Source: Talinum fruticosum (lineage: Eukaryota > Streptophyta > Magnoliopsida > Caryophyllales > Talinaceae). From it: a DNA stretch of 64,000 nucleotides. Positions 1-10,627 of this stretch are shown piece after piece. The DNA lies in NCBI GenBank assembly GCA_021018815.1, contig JAITYX010000012.1, positions 806,001 through 870,000 of the forward strand, in the 5' to 3' direction. Under the pieces are notes generated by a model, which was not told where the DNA came from, did not search any database, and saw nothing but the letters and a program-made list of their open reading frames with translations. Position 1 is the first letter of the stretch. Every line of letters starts with the position of its first letter. The position numbers were made by a program, and so were the translations under genes.

Positions 1-263
1 TCAACCGATCGTTTCTAAGTGACTCGGAAAACCGTTACAACGGTCACAGAGGAATTCCGATCGAAGATAGTCACAACGGCTAATCGCTTAGTCATCTATA
101 AGTAGAAGCCAACTCTCCGAATTCCGAGTTAGTTCATTTTCTGAGTTCATCTTTGACTCTCACTCTCTTTAGAGTCATATCTATTTTAAATTTCAAGCAA
201 ATTTCTTCATCACCCTATTCACCCCCTCTAGGGTGACTTAGCCTCTCCCCGAGCAAACCTTCG
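1..263 (+). repeat. 3' part of a Copia LTR (SIRE-like family), truncated by window start
   Basis: The sequence matches the 3' portion of the LTRs of Copia Z (55200-55837 and 61500-62206): bZIP-like GAGTGACTCGG core, TATA box, and the terminal stem TCACCCTA/TAGGGTGA followed by GCAAACCTTCG, where the usual terminal CA has become CG. No tRNA-iMet-like primer site follows, so this is a 3' LTR or a solo LTR rather than a 5' LTR. Its upstream part lies outside the window. Confidence 0.85.
97..105 (+). promoter_or_regulatory. LTR TATA box (TATAAGTAG)
   Basis: It occupies the position of TATAAATAG in the other Copia LTRs, followed by the same AAGCC. It lies about 65-80 bp downstream of the conserved GAGTGACTCGG core at 17-31. 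Confidence 0.6.
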
Positions 264-699
264 GCTTTGCCTCTTTAAAACGATTTATTCTTTTCCAATT
301 GGTGTGCTTATTTTATTTCCCTTTTATGAGTTATCTATTCAGGTAAGTAGTAGGCTTACCTTTTATTAAATAAAAATAAATTTTATGCTCACTTTTGTGG
401 TTTGAAATTTTTATCGCTCACCTCGAGGTATAAATAAAGTGGACGAGTCTAAAGGTAGCGCCCAATGAAAATTAATTGACATAATAAAAGAATTAATTAC
501 ATAAGTGGACCGCCTAATTAGATGGTCTAAAAATAAATATAGAGACCAATTGGTTGGACGGTCAAAATAAATAATGACAGAGATAAAAACTAAAGCGGAT
601 TATTTCAGCCTGGACCGCCTACCGTTGTTCGGGTGGTGGCCAGCACTTCCCATGGCGTGGCCTAGTTGGGCCAAGCTTGGCCCGTTGTTTAGGGTCGTG
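264..699. other. AT-rich non-coding DNA between Copia LTR and Gypsy G1
   Basis: No coding frame or recognised repeat is visible. It probably holds the 3' untranslated end of G1, whose pol frame ends near 702 on the minus strand, but I find no convincing polypurine tract or LTR edge. A perfect 16-bp palindrome, GGGCCAAGCTTGGCCC, lies at 668-683. Confidence 0.5.
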
Positions 700-1890
700 C
701 TAAACGTAATATTTTTCTATTGATCCAAGTTTATACACTCGAAATACCTCTTCACCATCCAAATCGATTAATTTCACCGCTCCACCAGGTAGTATCTTAC
801 TAAGCACAAATGGGCCTTGCCAATTAGGCCTAAATTTTCCTCGTGGATCTTGGATTGGTGCTCTAATCCCTTTGTGGACCAAGTCTTCAATTTCCAGATT
901 TTGGTGCTTCGTTCTCTTGTTAAATGCCCTTGATATACGTGCCTAATATATTTGGACATTATGCAAGGCATTGAGGCGCCTCTCATCAAGCAAGCACTAA
1001 CTCTTCGTAGTGTGCCTTAGCCCACTCGCTTCTAGAATCGACTTTCGGTAATGATCCTTAATGATGAAATGGCAATCTCTATTGAAAGGACTACTTCCAT
1101 GCCGTACGCTAAGGAGTAAGGGGTTGCTCCCGTAGAAGTCCTAAGGGAGGTTCAATAGCCCCATAAAGTGATGGGCAACTTGTCACGCCAATCCTTATAG
1201 CTGGCAACCATCTTCTCCACTATTTTAGGAATTTTTGTTAGGGCCTCAAGTACTCCGTTGGTCTAAGGATGATAGTGAGGAGACTTATTATGGTGCTTGA
1301 TCTTGTATTTGTCCAATAGGTCCGCTACTTCCTTCTTGAAGTAACTACCATGGTCACTAATTAACTCATGGGGCACCCCATAACGACAAATGATGTTCCG
1401 TGTAATGAACTTAGCCACTGTTTCGACGTCAAGGTTGTATAAGAGGCTACTTCTACCCACATGGTGAAGTAGTCAATTGCTACTAACACAAATTCTTGAC
1501 CACCCATTCCTTTAGGGATCACATTGTCATTAATGTCAATTCCCCAAATCGAAAATGGTCATGGTGATGCTAGTGTTGTAGAAATGATGGTGGTTGGTGC
1601 CGTAAATATACATACACCCGACACTTATGGCATTTCTTAACAAACTCATGACAGCTTGCTACCATGGCTGACCAAGTAGTATCCAAGTCTCCGAATCTTC
1701 CGAAACAATATTTTTCCATTCATATAGGGTCCACATTCCCTACCATGAATCTCATCTATGATGCACTTTACATCATGTTGATTGACACAATGTAACTTAA
1801 TCCTCGTGTTGGTCTTCTTATATAGTTGCCCTTGATTAAAGAAAAATTAGGCTGCCAACATCCCGATGGCTCGTTGGGCTCTAGGTGTGG
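700..1890 (-). pseudogene. G1 integrase
   Basis: The family inserts element cDNA into the genome. The C-terminal module GKFRPNWQGPF ... LPGGAVKLIDLDGEE ... KYYV (882-702) is the GPY/F-type tail of Tat integrases. The core shows VLVAIDYFT (first catalytic Asp) and CRYGVPHELISDHGSYF (second catalytic Asp) between about 1520 and 1330. The N-terminal zinc finger, near 1790-1600, has IHGRECGPYM; G2 has GPHM here, so one zinc-binding His appears lost. Several frameshifts and stops separate the pieces, so it cannot be active. A frame starting at 1460 covers only the second-Asp segment. Confidence 0.85.
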
Positions 1891-2560
1891 ATTCTAAAGG
1901 TTACTCTTGTTTATCCGGATATTAAATGATGTCACAAGACCAACTGGTTCGGTTGGGATTAAACACTTCTAGTGCGTAGACATACGATGGCTGACTCCGT
2001 CGCTCTATGATGATTGGCATTGAATTAATGTCATTAGGGATATTAATAATTGATGCTAATTTGGCTAATGCATCTCGCGAATTGGTTGTCATCCCTAGGA
2101 AGGTAAGTGAAAGAAATACTCGTCAAAATGTTTTGATAGTTCAATTAGATTTTCTTAGTAGGGTGCCAAGGCTTCACTACTTGCCTTCCATTTTCCGAAA
2201 TTTGATTAATGAGCAGATCGGAGTCACCGAAAAGCTTGATATTCTTGACCCCAATCTCTACAACAACTTCACTCCCGTGATAGACGCTTCATACTCTACG
2301 TTATTGTTGGTGACCTTGAAGTCCAATTTGACCGAAATGGGAGTATGTGCTTCCTCCGGTGAGACAAGAAGAATCCCTACTCCAAAGCCCTCCCGATTGG
2401 AAGCGCCGTTGAACTACATTGTCCAAACGTCAACCTCTACTTGTAATATATTTTTGTTTGAAAAATCAAGATATTTAGGTTGCGATTCCGTTATAGGTAG
2501 ATTAACTAGGAATTCGACACTACCCTTCCCTTAATCGATTTTTAAGGGACACACTTGAGT
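1891..2560 (-). pseudogene. G1 RNase H (archaeal-like, Tat type)
   Basis: In the family this domain degrades the RNA strand of the RNA/DNA hybrid. The minus-strand translation contains QVEVDVWTMYFNGAYNQ, then GVGILLVSPE and LDFKVTNN, followed by GDSDLLINQ and VVKPWHPTK. These match the G2 copy at 47970-48330 almost residue for residue. The first catalytic Asp of the usual YFDGA is Asn here (YFNGA). The region looks like a 175-codon open frame on the plus strand (2007-2534), but that is antisense to the conserved protein. Confidence 0.8.
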
Positions 2561-3840
2561 TTGAATTGTGACAACATGACAACCGATCCTTCTATCTTGT
2601 TGCTGATAGTTGGTTGCTCAAGTATATACTTAATAGGATCCAAAGGTGCTACCACATGTGCTATGTGGGCTAACATGTTGTGATTGAGCTTCTTGGTAGC
2701 CCGGACTAATGCCAATGATGTCTTCTCTAATGGAGTTTATATAGTCTCATATTATAGTAAGATCATGCTTAGATAATATATCGTGTACTCTTCTTTCCTA
2801 TGTTATTGAACTAGCATGGCTCCAATAGCTGTCTCTATTGTGGTGAGGTACAAAAGTAATGGTTTCCCTAGTTGGAGCGGAACTAGCACTAGAGGGTTAG
2901 CTAGATATTTCTTAACCTTCTCAAATGCTTGTTGCAATCAGTATCCCAAATAAGCTGAAATCCTTTCTTCAATTTCTTGAAAATGGGTTCACAAACCATA
3001 GTAAGTTTTGATATGAAATGACTAATGTACTGTAAACGTCATATGAAACCCCATACCTCTTTTTCTGTTCTCAAAGCTGGAATCTCCTAAATAGCTTTGA
3101 TCTTGGATGGATCAACTTTGATTCCTCTATGATCGACAACATAGCCTAGTAGTTTACCCGATGTTACCCCAAAGGCACACTTTTTAGGGTTAAGACACAT
3201 GTTGTATTTTCGAAGTCTTTCGAAGAACTTCCTCAGCCGGCTAGGTGCCCTGCCCTATCCTTGGACATTATGATCATGTCATCCACATAAACCTCGACTT
3301 CTTTGTGGATCATGTCATGTAATAATGTTGTAGTCATCCCAAGGTATGTTGCGCCAACTTGAGCCCAAATGGCATCACCACATAATAATACGTCCCCATT
3401 GAGTTATGAAGGTTATGTTCTTCATGTCCTCTTTAGCCATGTTAACTTGATTGTACCCAAGCAAAGCCATCCATAACCAAAAGTAAAGGATGACATGTTG
3501 TATTATCTACACCGATGTCAATATGGGGCTGCGGAAATCGTCTTTGGGACTTGCCTTTTCAAATCTCTAAAGTCAATACACATCCGAACCACGCCGTCCT
3601 TCTTCGAATCGATGCTATATTTGCTACCCATTGAGGATAGTGAACTACCTTGATTAATCCAACCTCTAATTGTTTCTTGACTTCTTCCTTAATTTTTGAT
3701 ACCCACTTAGGTTTCATACTTCTTAACTTCTACTTAATTGGTTTAACATCTTCGTAAAGTGGAATTTTATGTTCTACTACATTTGGATATATCGTCGACG
3801 TATCTTTGTAGGATCATGCAAAGACATCTATAAACTTTGT
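2561..3840 (-). pseudogene. G1 reverse transcriptase (RVT_1)
   Basis: The domain copies element RNA into cDNA. Reading leftwards: MKPKWVSKIKEEVKKQLEVG, VVHYPQWVANI, the FPQPHIDIGVD segment, then YYYVVMPFGLK and HKEVEVYVDDMIIMSKDRAG. The catalytic YVDD is intact at 3278-3289. The equivalent motif in G2 is YAND. Frames shift repeatedly and DVFA*SYKD near 3810 carries TGA where the family has Trp, so the gene is dead despite the intact active site. Confidence 0.85.
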
Positions 3841-4759
3841 AAGGAGCGAAGTAAATTGCTTCTACTCTTTTGGATCCAATGTTATCCTGATCTTAACCTC
3901 TTGGGGTTGATCAACGGATCGTAGATTAATTATTATTGTTTCCTTTATTATTGGTGAGCGATTTTCATGATCTTCCATAGCTTTTATTAATTCTTTAGGG
4001 TTTTCTTATTCATCATTAGAGGCAAAACAATTGAAATTAAGAGGAGGCAAAGAATAAGTAGAAAGATTTACTTTATTAAATAAAGAAACGAGTACATCGG
4101 ACATAGAAATAGAAGATGTAGAATTGAAAACAACGGAATTAGAAAAAGAACTAGAAGCAACAGGAAGAGAAATAAAAGCCCTAGTACTAGACTTAGGAAA
4201 GGGATGTGCTCCTAAGCTAACCGGGAATTCTTAGCCTTTCGTGACGTCAATCCAAATAATGTGCTTGAACCCTTAATTATTGGTGTCGATGATGAATCTG
4301 GATGGATCGAACAACATGTGCAACATGGATCATGATAGGACCGGAGCTGAATTCCCTCTAGGTTCTTGTCTTCCGAATTGCAAACCGAAAATGTTATTCC
4401 CAGCCAAGTTGGTCCGATCTGGTGTGGACTGTCCCTCTTCGAGGAGGTAGGGTGCCTCCTTTTCTAATATATAACGATCATTAAAAATCTCCAAGCCATG
4501 AACTAGAATGCCATTTTACGTGAGAAAGTAGGGCTCGGAAAGCCATTGTAATGGAAGTCATCCCCTTCTTTGAGGAATTTCTTGTTTAAAGTATGAGGAA
4601 AGGGCTTGATGAAGTGGACTATGTGAGGTAGTATGAATTTCCCACTTGGCTAGGGCCATTTCCTTAGTAGTAGGTTGATAGCCTAGCCCGAACTTGTATT
4701 TCTTAATGGGTTCAAGGGATGGAAAGATTGGGTGGTATGCCCTTGGGCCTACAGCTAGA
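3841..4759 (-). pseudogene. G1 protease-RT linker
   Basis: Fragments such as NLSTYSLPPLNFNCFASND (about 4070-4010) and KELIKAMEDHENRSPI align with 14241-14444 of G2. This is the poorly conserved spacer upstream of RT in Tat pol. I recognise no catalytic domain in it. Frames are broken at several points. Confidence 0.6.
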
Positions 4760-5520
4760 CTTGGACACTACCCCTTCTTCCTAAGCATCGAGTGGGCGCT
4801 AGGGTCACCATAAGGAATAAAGTTAAGAGGTGCTTCATCCTTATCTAAGATAGCGGCAGTCTCAAATCCATGTAGTTCTTTGTCGTGGGCATCGTGCTCG
4901 ATCTCAACCATAAATTCTTTAGAAGTAATAGCAAGCATAGAGATTATCCCCTTCATATTTATAACTTGACCTTTGATGATCATCTTAACACTCGATATAA
5001 TGTGGAGGGCCCTTCTTGATGATCGTGTAACCCAAGGCATCCTAGTAGTAGATTGACTATAGCTAGGATATCTAGGACTTGGAATTTGATGTTCCTTTCT
5101 CTTGCCCCTACATTGATTTGCAAGGTTAGTTTTCCTAAGACTGTTCTCTTAGAATTGTCATTGGCTCAAAGATGAACAATCTGTTTAGAGAGTTGTTGCT
5201 CCCTAATTACTAACCTTTCTGCAGTCCTCTAGGGACAGACACCTTCTTGATGATCGTGTAACCCAAGGCATCCTAGTAGTAGATTGACTATAGCTAGGAT
5301 ATCTAGGACTTGGAATTCGATGTTCCTTTCTCTTGCCCCTATATTGATTTACAAGGTTAGTTTTCCTAAGACTGTTCTCTTAGAATTGTCATTGGCTCAA
5401 AGATGAACAGTCTATTTAGAGAGTTGTTGCTCCCTAATTACTAACCTTTCTACAGATCCTCTAGGGACGGACATTCAAAGTTGATCCATTATCTACTAAG
5501 GTTATTGGAATAAACTTGTT
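4760..5520 (-). pseudogene. G1 aspartic protease and following segment
   Basis: The family processes the gag-pol polyprotein. Minus-strand reading from 5520 gives NKFIPITLVDNGSTLNV, with the active-site triad in the DNG form at 5479-5496. Further left comes MPWVTRSSRRALH, aligned to the 'LGRPWIH..G..SSLHQ' block of Tat proteases, and then a 90-codon frame (5040-4768) rich in acidic residues. A 231-bp direct duplication (5011-5472) lies between the two blocks. The active-site motif is better preserved than in G2 or G3. Confidence 0.7.
5011..5472 (-). repeat. 231-bp direct tandem duplication inside G1 protease
   Basis: Copy 1 is 5011-5241 and copy 2 is 5242-5472. Both begin CCTTCTTGATGATCG and end in CTAGGGAC(A/G)GAC, with few differences. 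The period is 77 codons, so the duplication itself keeps frame. G3 has a single copy at 52826-53055. Confidence 0.9.
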
Positions 5521-6468
5521 GATGCAAGTTACTGATTAAATAAAGGGCATTGTTGTGTGCAACGCCTTCTTCAGGGAGATCCTTTTGATTAAAGGAAATG
5601 GTTCTATCCCCACTCGTTGACCAATCGTACTACTTGCTCAAACATGGTTTCGGGAGAGAGTTCGATCTTGCTAAGTGTGTCAATCAAAGCTTGCCTATGT
5701 TTTTGGGAAGGAGATATGAGTTTCGAAATTGAAATGTCAGCTTTTTAACTTTTGAATGGGTCTTCTTCTTCAATAATTTCGAGCTCCTTTGGGGCTTCCT
5801 AAGTCTCGTTATAGACCTGGGGTGCATTATGTTGCCGGATGTAGTAAGAAATTCGATTTCATATTCTCCCCAAAAGTCTTCTTCTTCTAAGGGTAGTGTG
5901 CCTTAGAAGTTGTTGTCGTTGTCGTCACTATTGTCTCTTGTTTCGTAAATATCTTCTTCATCACTTACCCACAACCCATGGGCTTTTAGATCAAAAAGAG
6001 GCAAGCTAATAAGTGGTTTGGACTCATCGATGTCTTGAATGAAGATAAACGGGTCCCACTAACATGGAATGGGTTCACTAAAAATAGCTAAGATGCCGAT
6101 GAAAGGATTTTTATTATTACTTGGTTTTGGTAACCTTAGGTTGAGGGAGTTGACCGTTGCGGAACATGCTTTCCAGTTTGTTCTTGAACGTCCAACATTG
6201 CTCGATGTCGTGTCCTCATGCACGATGGTATTTGCAAATTTTTCTTGTGTCCCAATTTTTAGATTATTTCCTGGTTTCGATTCTACTCGTAATGGGTGGC
6301 AATTCTATCTTTCCCTTGGCCAATAGATGGTCAAAGGCTTGAGCGTGGGTGGTATCAATAGGAGTGTAATCGGTATACCTGTTGAGAGAATTCACATCCG
6401 CACCCCTACTAGTATTGCTTGTATTAGAGGTTTCTTATCTTTAGATTGATAAAGTTTCTTGGTATCCA
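5521..6468 (-). pseudogene. G1 gag C-terminal part
   Basis: Gag builds the intracellular particle. The minus-strand reading includes the YTPIDTTHAQAF segment (about 6390-6330), a CKYH..GHDIEQCWTFKNKL-like zinc-binding block (about 6270-6180), and the acidic linker HGLWVSDEEDIYETRD (about 5985-5935). The same blocks occur in G2 (12230-12830) and G3 (53348-54000). The N-terminal half is absent because Copia C1 begins at about 6469. The zinc block is frameshifted. Confidence 0.75.
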
Positions 6469-7184
6469 AGATTGATCGATTCGAAATTTGTGTGGATCAC
6501 TAGGAAGCTCCACTTTGAAATGAGAAAAAAAATTTAAAGAGGAGAACTCCTAAAGGTAAAAGGGGCTTATTCCGATCCGGAGGAACATAACCAATTTATT
6601 CTATGATGAAAGACAAGATGTCAACCTCGGATCCCTCAAGAATATTAAAAAAACCTTCATTAGAAAGAAGCAACAAAGTCTAGCCTCAAACTTCATTTTG
6701 GTAATAGAAAAATTATTTCTAGATTTAGGAAAGAATCGGACATACTTTTCAAAGAATTCATTAGCGACTTCATTTAAAGAAATAGGGTTTGAGTTCAAAA
6801 ACAAACACTAAATATCAAAGACTTTATGAAGAAAAGGAAGATTGGTAGTGATACTCTTTGCTTGAACACAGGAATAAACTACATTGTCCTTTGAGGACAT
6901 ATTCCGATAGAATTCCAAGACACACTCGGGCTAGATATAATCACAAAAACACAAGTAGTTGAAAATACCGTCGTAATGAGTGGTTTGACCCACGAGAGTT
7001 TGGTAGAAAGGAAGAATTTCTCTTCCAAGATGTAGTGCTAGGCAATGATATATTATTTTGGTTCTTCGAAAGAAAGAGCTTTATCTTTTAAGATATCCTT
7101 TTATGGATCCTCAGATTGCTTGAGTCGAGTTCTTACCTTCTTAGTGGGAGAACTCGCTTTAGGGACACTTCCTGTCTTCAACAT
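6469..7184 (-). pseudogene. C1 ORF3 (accessory Copia ORF), N-terminal part
   Basis: The frame starts MLKTGS at 7184, matching MPKRGS in X, O and Z. It continues with a block ending NSNPISLNEVANEFFEKY (frame 6804-6601), which aligns with the central domain of ORF3 in Z (about 58960-59060) and Y (about 35400). The proline-rich, coiled-coil and acidic C-terminal parts are missing, cut at the junction with G1. Stops and frameshifts are present. Function unknown; see the Z copy for the domain description. Confidence 0.65.
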
Positions 7185-7744
7185 ATTGAGATAAGTAGAA
7201 TATTGACAAGAGATGAAGAATTGAACGAGTTAGAATAAGAGTGAGAAAGTAGAAAAGTAGGGTTTTGAGTCCGAAAGAGTGTCTAAGTGAGAGTTCCGAG
7301 TTAGAGTGAGTGAAAATAGCAAAGTAAAACAATGAGGGTGAACAAGTGCTTCCTCAACCGACCCGGCTTGCAGAGTAACGACTAGCCGACTGTTTGGTGT
7401 TCCAACGTCCTACTAACGGTTACTTCTTGAAACTGTTTCCTGCAACACGCTAGTTTCTTGAACATTTGCTTGCTAGAGAGAGAAAAATAAATTTTCAATA
7501 ATATTTCTATGATTTTCTATTGAATTAGAGATGATTTGAGAATTTTGATGTTCATTTTTCTTATGAATGAGTCCGACTCAGTAGACCATATGAGGTGCTT
7601 AGAACACACTCGAAACTAATAATTACAACTTAGTTTCATAAAGTTTCAATTTAACCACTAGTTATTTACACGTAACAAGTAATAAACAACGAAAACACAT
7701 AATTTCTCATGCAATCACTCAAGCAATCACACATTCAACATACC
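7185..7744 (-). other. C1 ORF3 leader and ORF3-pol spacer
   Basis: It aligns with the intergenic spacers of X (25342-25860), O (40448-41010) and Z (57988-58610). The TATA box present in those copies is not recognisable here: the equivalent sequence, near 7315-7340, reads GAAAATAGCAAAG. Confidence 0.6.
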
Positions 7745-9238
7745 AAGTTCATTTCTAATAAAACAAAATTAATTTTCACTCAGAGGTTTTGTAAAGATAT
7801 CAGCTAATAGAAATTTAGGTAAGAATACCCTCAAGTTCAATATCACCTTTTTCGAGTGGTCTCTCAAAAAATGATGTCTAACCTCAATGTGCTTCGTTTT
7901 TTAGTGTTGAACTGGATTCTTAGTGATACTCGATGGCACTATGACTATCACACTTGATAGGAATAGTTGTTAATGACAGATCCTAGATCCTTCAAATGTT
8001 GCTTGATCCATAAAATCTGAGCACAGTAGGCTCCAAGTGTTATTTACTTTGCCTTAGCCGTTGACAGAGCAACCGATTTTTGCTTCTTAGAGTACCAAGA
8101 GATGAGTGAATGACCCAGAAATTTACATGCTCTTGAAGTACTCTTTCTATCATCCTTATATCTAGTATAGTTAACATCTAAGTATCTAGTGAGGGTCAAA
8201 CTTGAGTCTTTGGAACAACGAGAGACCAAGTGTTTGAGTTCGTGCAAGATATCTAAATATTCTCTTTACTGCAATGACATGTGATTCTTTTGAATTAGCT
8301 TGTAATCCTGCACATAGATATATATTAAACATGATATTTGGCCTATTAGATATAAGGTAAATAGAGATCCGATCATACCTCTATAGAGCTTTTGCTATAC
8401 AACATTAACATTCTCATTTGAGTCGAGTTTGGTACTACTACTCATTGGAGTTACTACACGTTTGAGATCTTGTAGCTTATACTTCTTGAGTAGCTCCTTA
8501 ATGTATTTGGACTGATGAACAAAGATGCCATCCTTTTCTTATTTTATTTGTAGTCCAAGAAAGAAATTGGGTTCTCCCATCGTACTCATTTGAAACTCCT
8601 ATCTCATCAACTTAGAAAACTCTTGACAATGAATTTCATTAGTAGCTCGAAAGATTATGTCATCAACATAAATCTAAATAATTAAAAAATCATTTCCCTT
8701 GGTTTTTGTGAAAAGAGTGTTATAAATAAGACCTCTTTTAAAACCATTTTTGAGCGAAAAGCTACTGAATCTTTCATACCAAGCTCTTGGAGCTTGTTTC
8801 AAACCATAGAAAGCTTTTTGTAACTTGAAAACATGATTAGGAAATTAAGGGTTTTCAAATCAAGGGGTTGCTCAACATAAAATTATTCTTGAATATAACC
8901 ACTAAGAAAAGAACAATTAACATCCATTGGATATAATTTAATGTTCATGCTAGATGCAAATGCTAAGAGAATTCTAATTGCCTCAATCATAGCAACAGGT
9001 GGAATGGTTTCCCAACAATCAATTCTCCGTTCGGATTGTAACCTTGAGCAACTAGTCTAGCCTTATTTCTGACTACCAAACCTCTCTCATCCAGTTTATT
9101 CTTGAATACCCATTTGGTTCCTATAATTGGATGGTTAGAAGGTCGTTTGGTCGATGTCCGGACTTGGTTTCTTTCAAATTGTGATAGTTCTTTGTGCATG
9201 GCGTCACCCATCCAGGTTCAAGTAGGGTTTCTAGTACA
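7745..9238 (-). pseudogene. C1 RNase H and reverse transcriptase (RVT_2)
   Basis: RNase H end: ADIFTKPLSE near 7780. RNase H core: DDRKSTSRACKFLGHSL then SWYSKKQKSVALSTAKAK (8247-8044); the catalytic Glu of the usual STAEAEY is Lys here. RT: IYVDDIIF with YVDD at 8659-8670, immediately preceded by an in-frame TAG at 8674-8676 where X and O have Gln. The N-terminal RT block [16 protein letters not shown] ... [10 protein letters not shown] is at 9150-9030. The frame is interrupted repeatedly, and integrase is missing beyond 9238. Confidence 0.8.
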
Positions 9239-10135
9239 TTTTTAAATTCAAGTAGGACAATGATGATTGAAAATGATCTACCTTACTATTTTTGGGCTGA
9301 GGCGATCAACATAGCAAACTATACACTCAACAAATTCCTCGTCGGACCTATTCTAAAGAAGACACCCTATGAGCTCTAAAAGGGAAAGAAGCCCAACATT
9401 TTCTACTTCAAACCATTCAGATATAAATGCTTTGTGCATAACCATGGTAGGGAACATCCGACTAAGTTTGATGCAAGGTAAGATGAAGGTATATTTTTGG
9501 GTTGCTCATCTCATAGTAAAGCATATAAAGTTTTTAATAAAAGAACTAACAAAGTTAAAGAAAGCATCCACATTATCTTTGATAAGATTGACCATGGCAG
9601 GATAAGTGAATACACTTTCTCAAATCTCAAGCTTAAATGAGATGAAGGTGATATTGCTGAAGTTGAGCTCGGAATGAGTCAAAATAAAAGAACTAAGGTA
9701 ACTCATAATGAGCCAACTCAAAATGAATGCTAAAAAGCAAGCCAATTTATTATATCAGCCTATTCAACCAACAAGCTTCGTAAACCGGAGGACATGTATA
9801 ACATTCAAATATGCATCAAGTCACCCAACTGAGAATATAATTTCTTATATCAATAATGGGGTGAAAACTCTTTCTTCTTTGCAAAATCTATGTGAAATTT
9901 CAGCATTCATATCATTAATCGAACCTAAAAATGTATTAGAATCTTTAACCGAACTCGAATAGGTAGAGGCCATACAAGACGAACTGAATCAATTTGAAAG
10001 AAACCAAGTCTAGACTCGGACCAAACGACCTTCCGACCACCCAATAATAAGAACCAAATGGGTTTTCAAGAACAAAGTGGATGAGGAAGGATTGGTAATA
10101 AAAAATAAGGCCAGATTAGTTGCTCACGGTATAAC
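9239..10135 (+). pseudogene. C2 integrase tail, linker and RT start
   Basis: RTMMIENDLPYYFWAEAIN ... PILKKTPYEL (9250-9380) is the integrase segment after the catalytic Glu, shared with O at about 43340-43220. The linker contains the ITFKYASSHPTENIISYINN block (9808-9870). RT begins with [11 protein letters not shown] followed by an in-frame TAG (Trp in X), then TKWVFKNKVDEEGLVIKNKA. At about 10135 the sequence jumps from LVAHG into ORF3. Broken by frameshifts near 9380, 9600 and 10010. Confidence 0.75.
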
Positions 10136-10424
10136 CAAGAAGAGGCAATTGGCAAAGATGAAATCATTAACCTTGGATATCGGGAAATCAAACCCGGTGT
10201 CCGAGTTCACTTGTTTGAGTTAGCACCTCCTCCTCCTCCATGTCAAACACAAGTGGTCTTGAGGTCCCACTTCTCAATGCTGGACCATCTACTTCTTTAC
10301 CTGCCCCTTCTATTGAGCTTCTTTGGAAGGTGGCAAAACAACTTGTCTCTCTAGATAAAGAGTTGCAAATAACTCTAGGAGCCTTCCAGTGCTTTCATAC
10401 CTATTCCGACCGAGATGCAAACTC
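10136..10424 (+). pseudogene. C2 ORF3 fragment
   Basis: The frame at 10240-10440 (SGLEVPLLNAGPSTSLPAPSIELLWKV...) matches the hinge/coiled-coil boundary of ORF3 in O (39745-39479: LLGPSTSLPTPSIELLDKV). Homology stops at about 10424, where LTR L1 begins. Only this middle slice of ORF3 remains. Confidence 0.65.
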
Positions 10425-10599
10425 CTATTTAGATTTTTAAATTTTACAAACTAAGTTAAAATGAATAAAATGGGGTTGAATGGCGGTTTTATTAATTGCT
10501 TTATTTTGTAAATTAATTTGAAAAATCTCGGGATATTGTTTCACAACTAAAACAAAAAATAAATTAGGGTTTAATTGGTTATGTCGTGAGGCTTGAGGG

Positions 10600-10627
10600 C
10601 CAAACCGGTGTGAAAACACCGGTTTGG
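10600..10627. repeat. Perfect 12-bp-stem hairpin in L1
   Basis: CCAAACCGGTGT, GAAA, ACACCGGTTTGG: arms are exactly complementary around a 4-nt loop. The counterpart in L2 (15028-15055) keeps the stem with one mismatch and one wobble. On the inferred sense (minus) strand the loop would read UUUC. Confidence 0.85.

Larger units (their letters stand above)
700..6468 (-). mobile_element. Gypsy G1, Tat-type, 5'-truncated and decayed
   Basis: Read on the minus strand, the order from right to left is gag C-terminal part, acidic linker, protease, RT, RNase H, integrase. This is the Gypsy order, with integrase last. The RT and archaeal-like RNase H motifs are those of plant Tat/Ogre-type elements. 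There are many frameshifts and stops. On the right, gag is cut near 6468, where minus-strand Copia ORF3 sequence begins; neither LTR is identifiable. Domain by domain it aligns with G2 (plus strand, 12196-49000) and G3 (minus, 52820-63830). Confidence 0.85.
6469..9238 (-). mobile_element. Copia fragment C1
   Basis: Minus-strand Copia sequence containing part of ORF3, the ORF3-pol intergenic region, RNase H and RT. It starts abruptly against G1 gag near 6468 and ends abruptly near 9238 at an inverted junction with C2. No LTRs, gag or complete integrase are attached. It aligns best with the corresponding parts of O and Y. Confidence 0.8.
9239..10424 (+). mobile_element. Copia fragment C2, head-to-head with C1
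   Basis: Plus-strand Copia sequence with three pieces: the end of the integrase core and the integrase-RT linker (9239-9960), the first RT block (9961-10135), and, after an internal deletion, a piece of ORF3 (10136-10424). The RT block repeats in inverted orientation what C1 has at about 9000-9235. It ends where LTR L1 begins. Confidence 0.75.

Noticed and set aside
2007..2534. 175-codon plus-strand open frame
   Set aside because: It is antisense to the conserved Tat RNase H of G1; the minus-strand translation matches G2 RNase H block by block.
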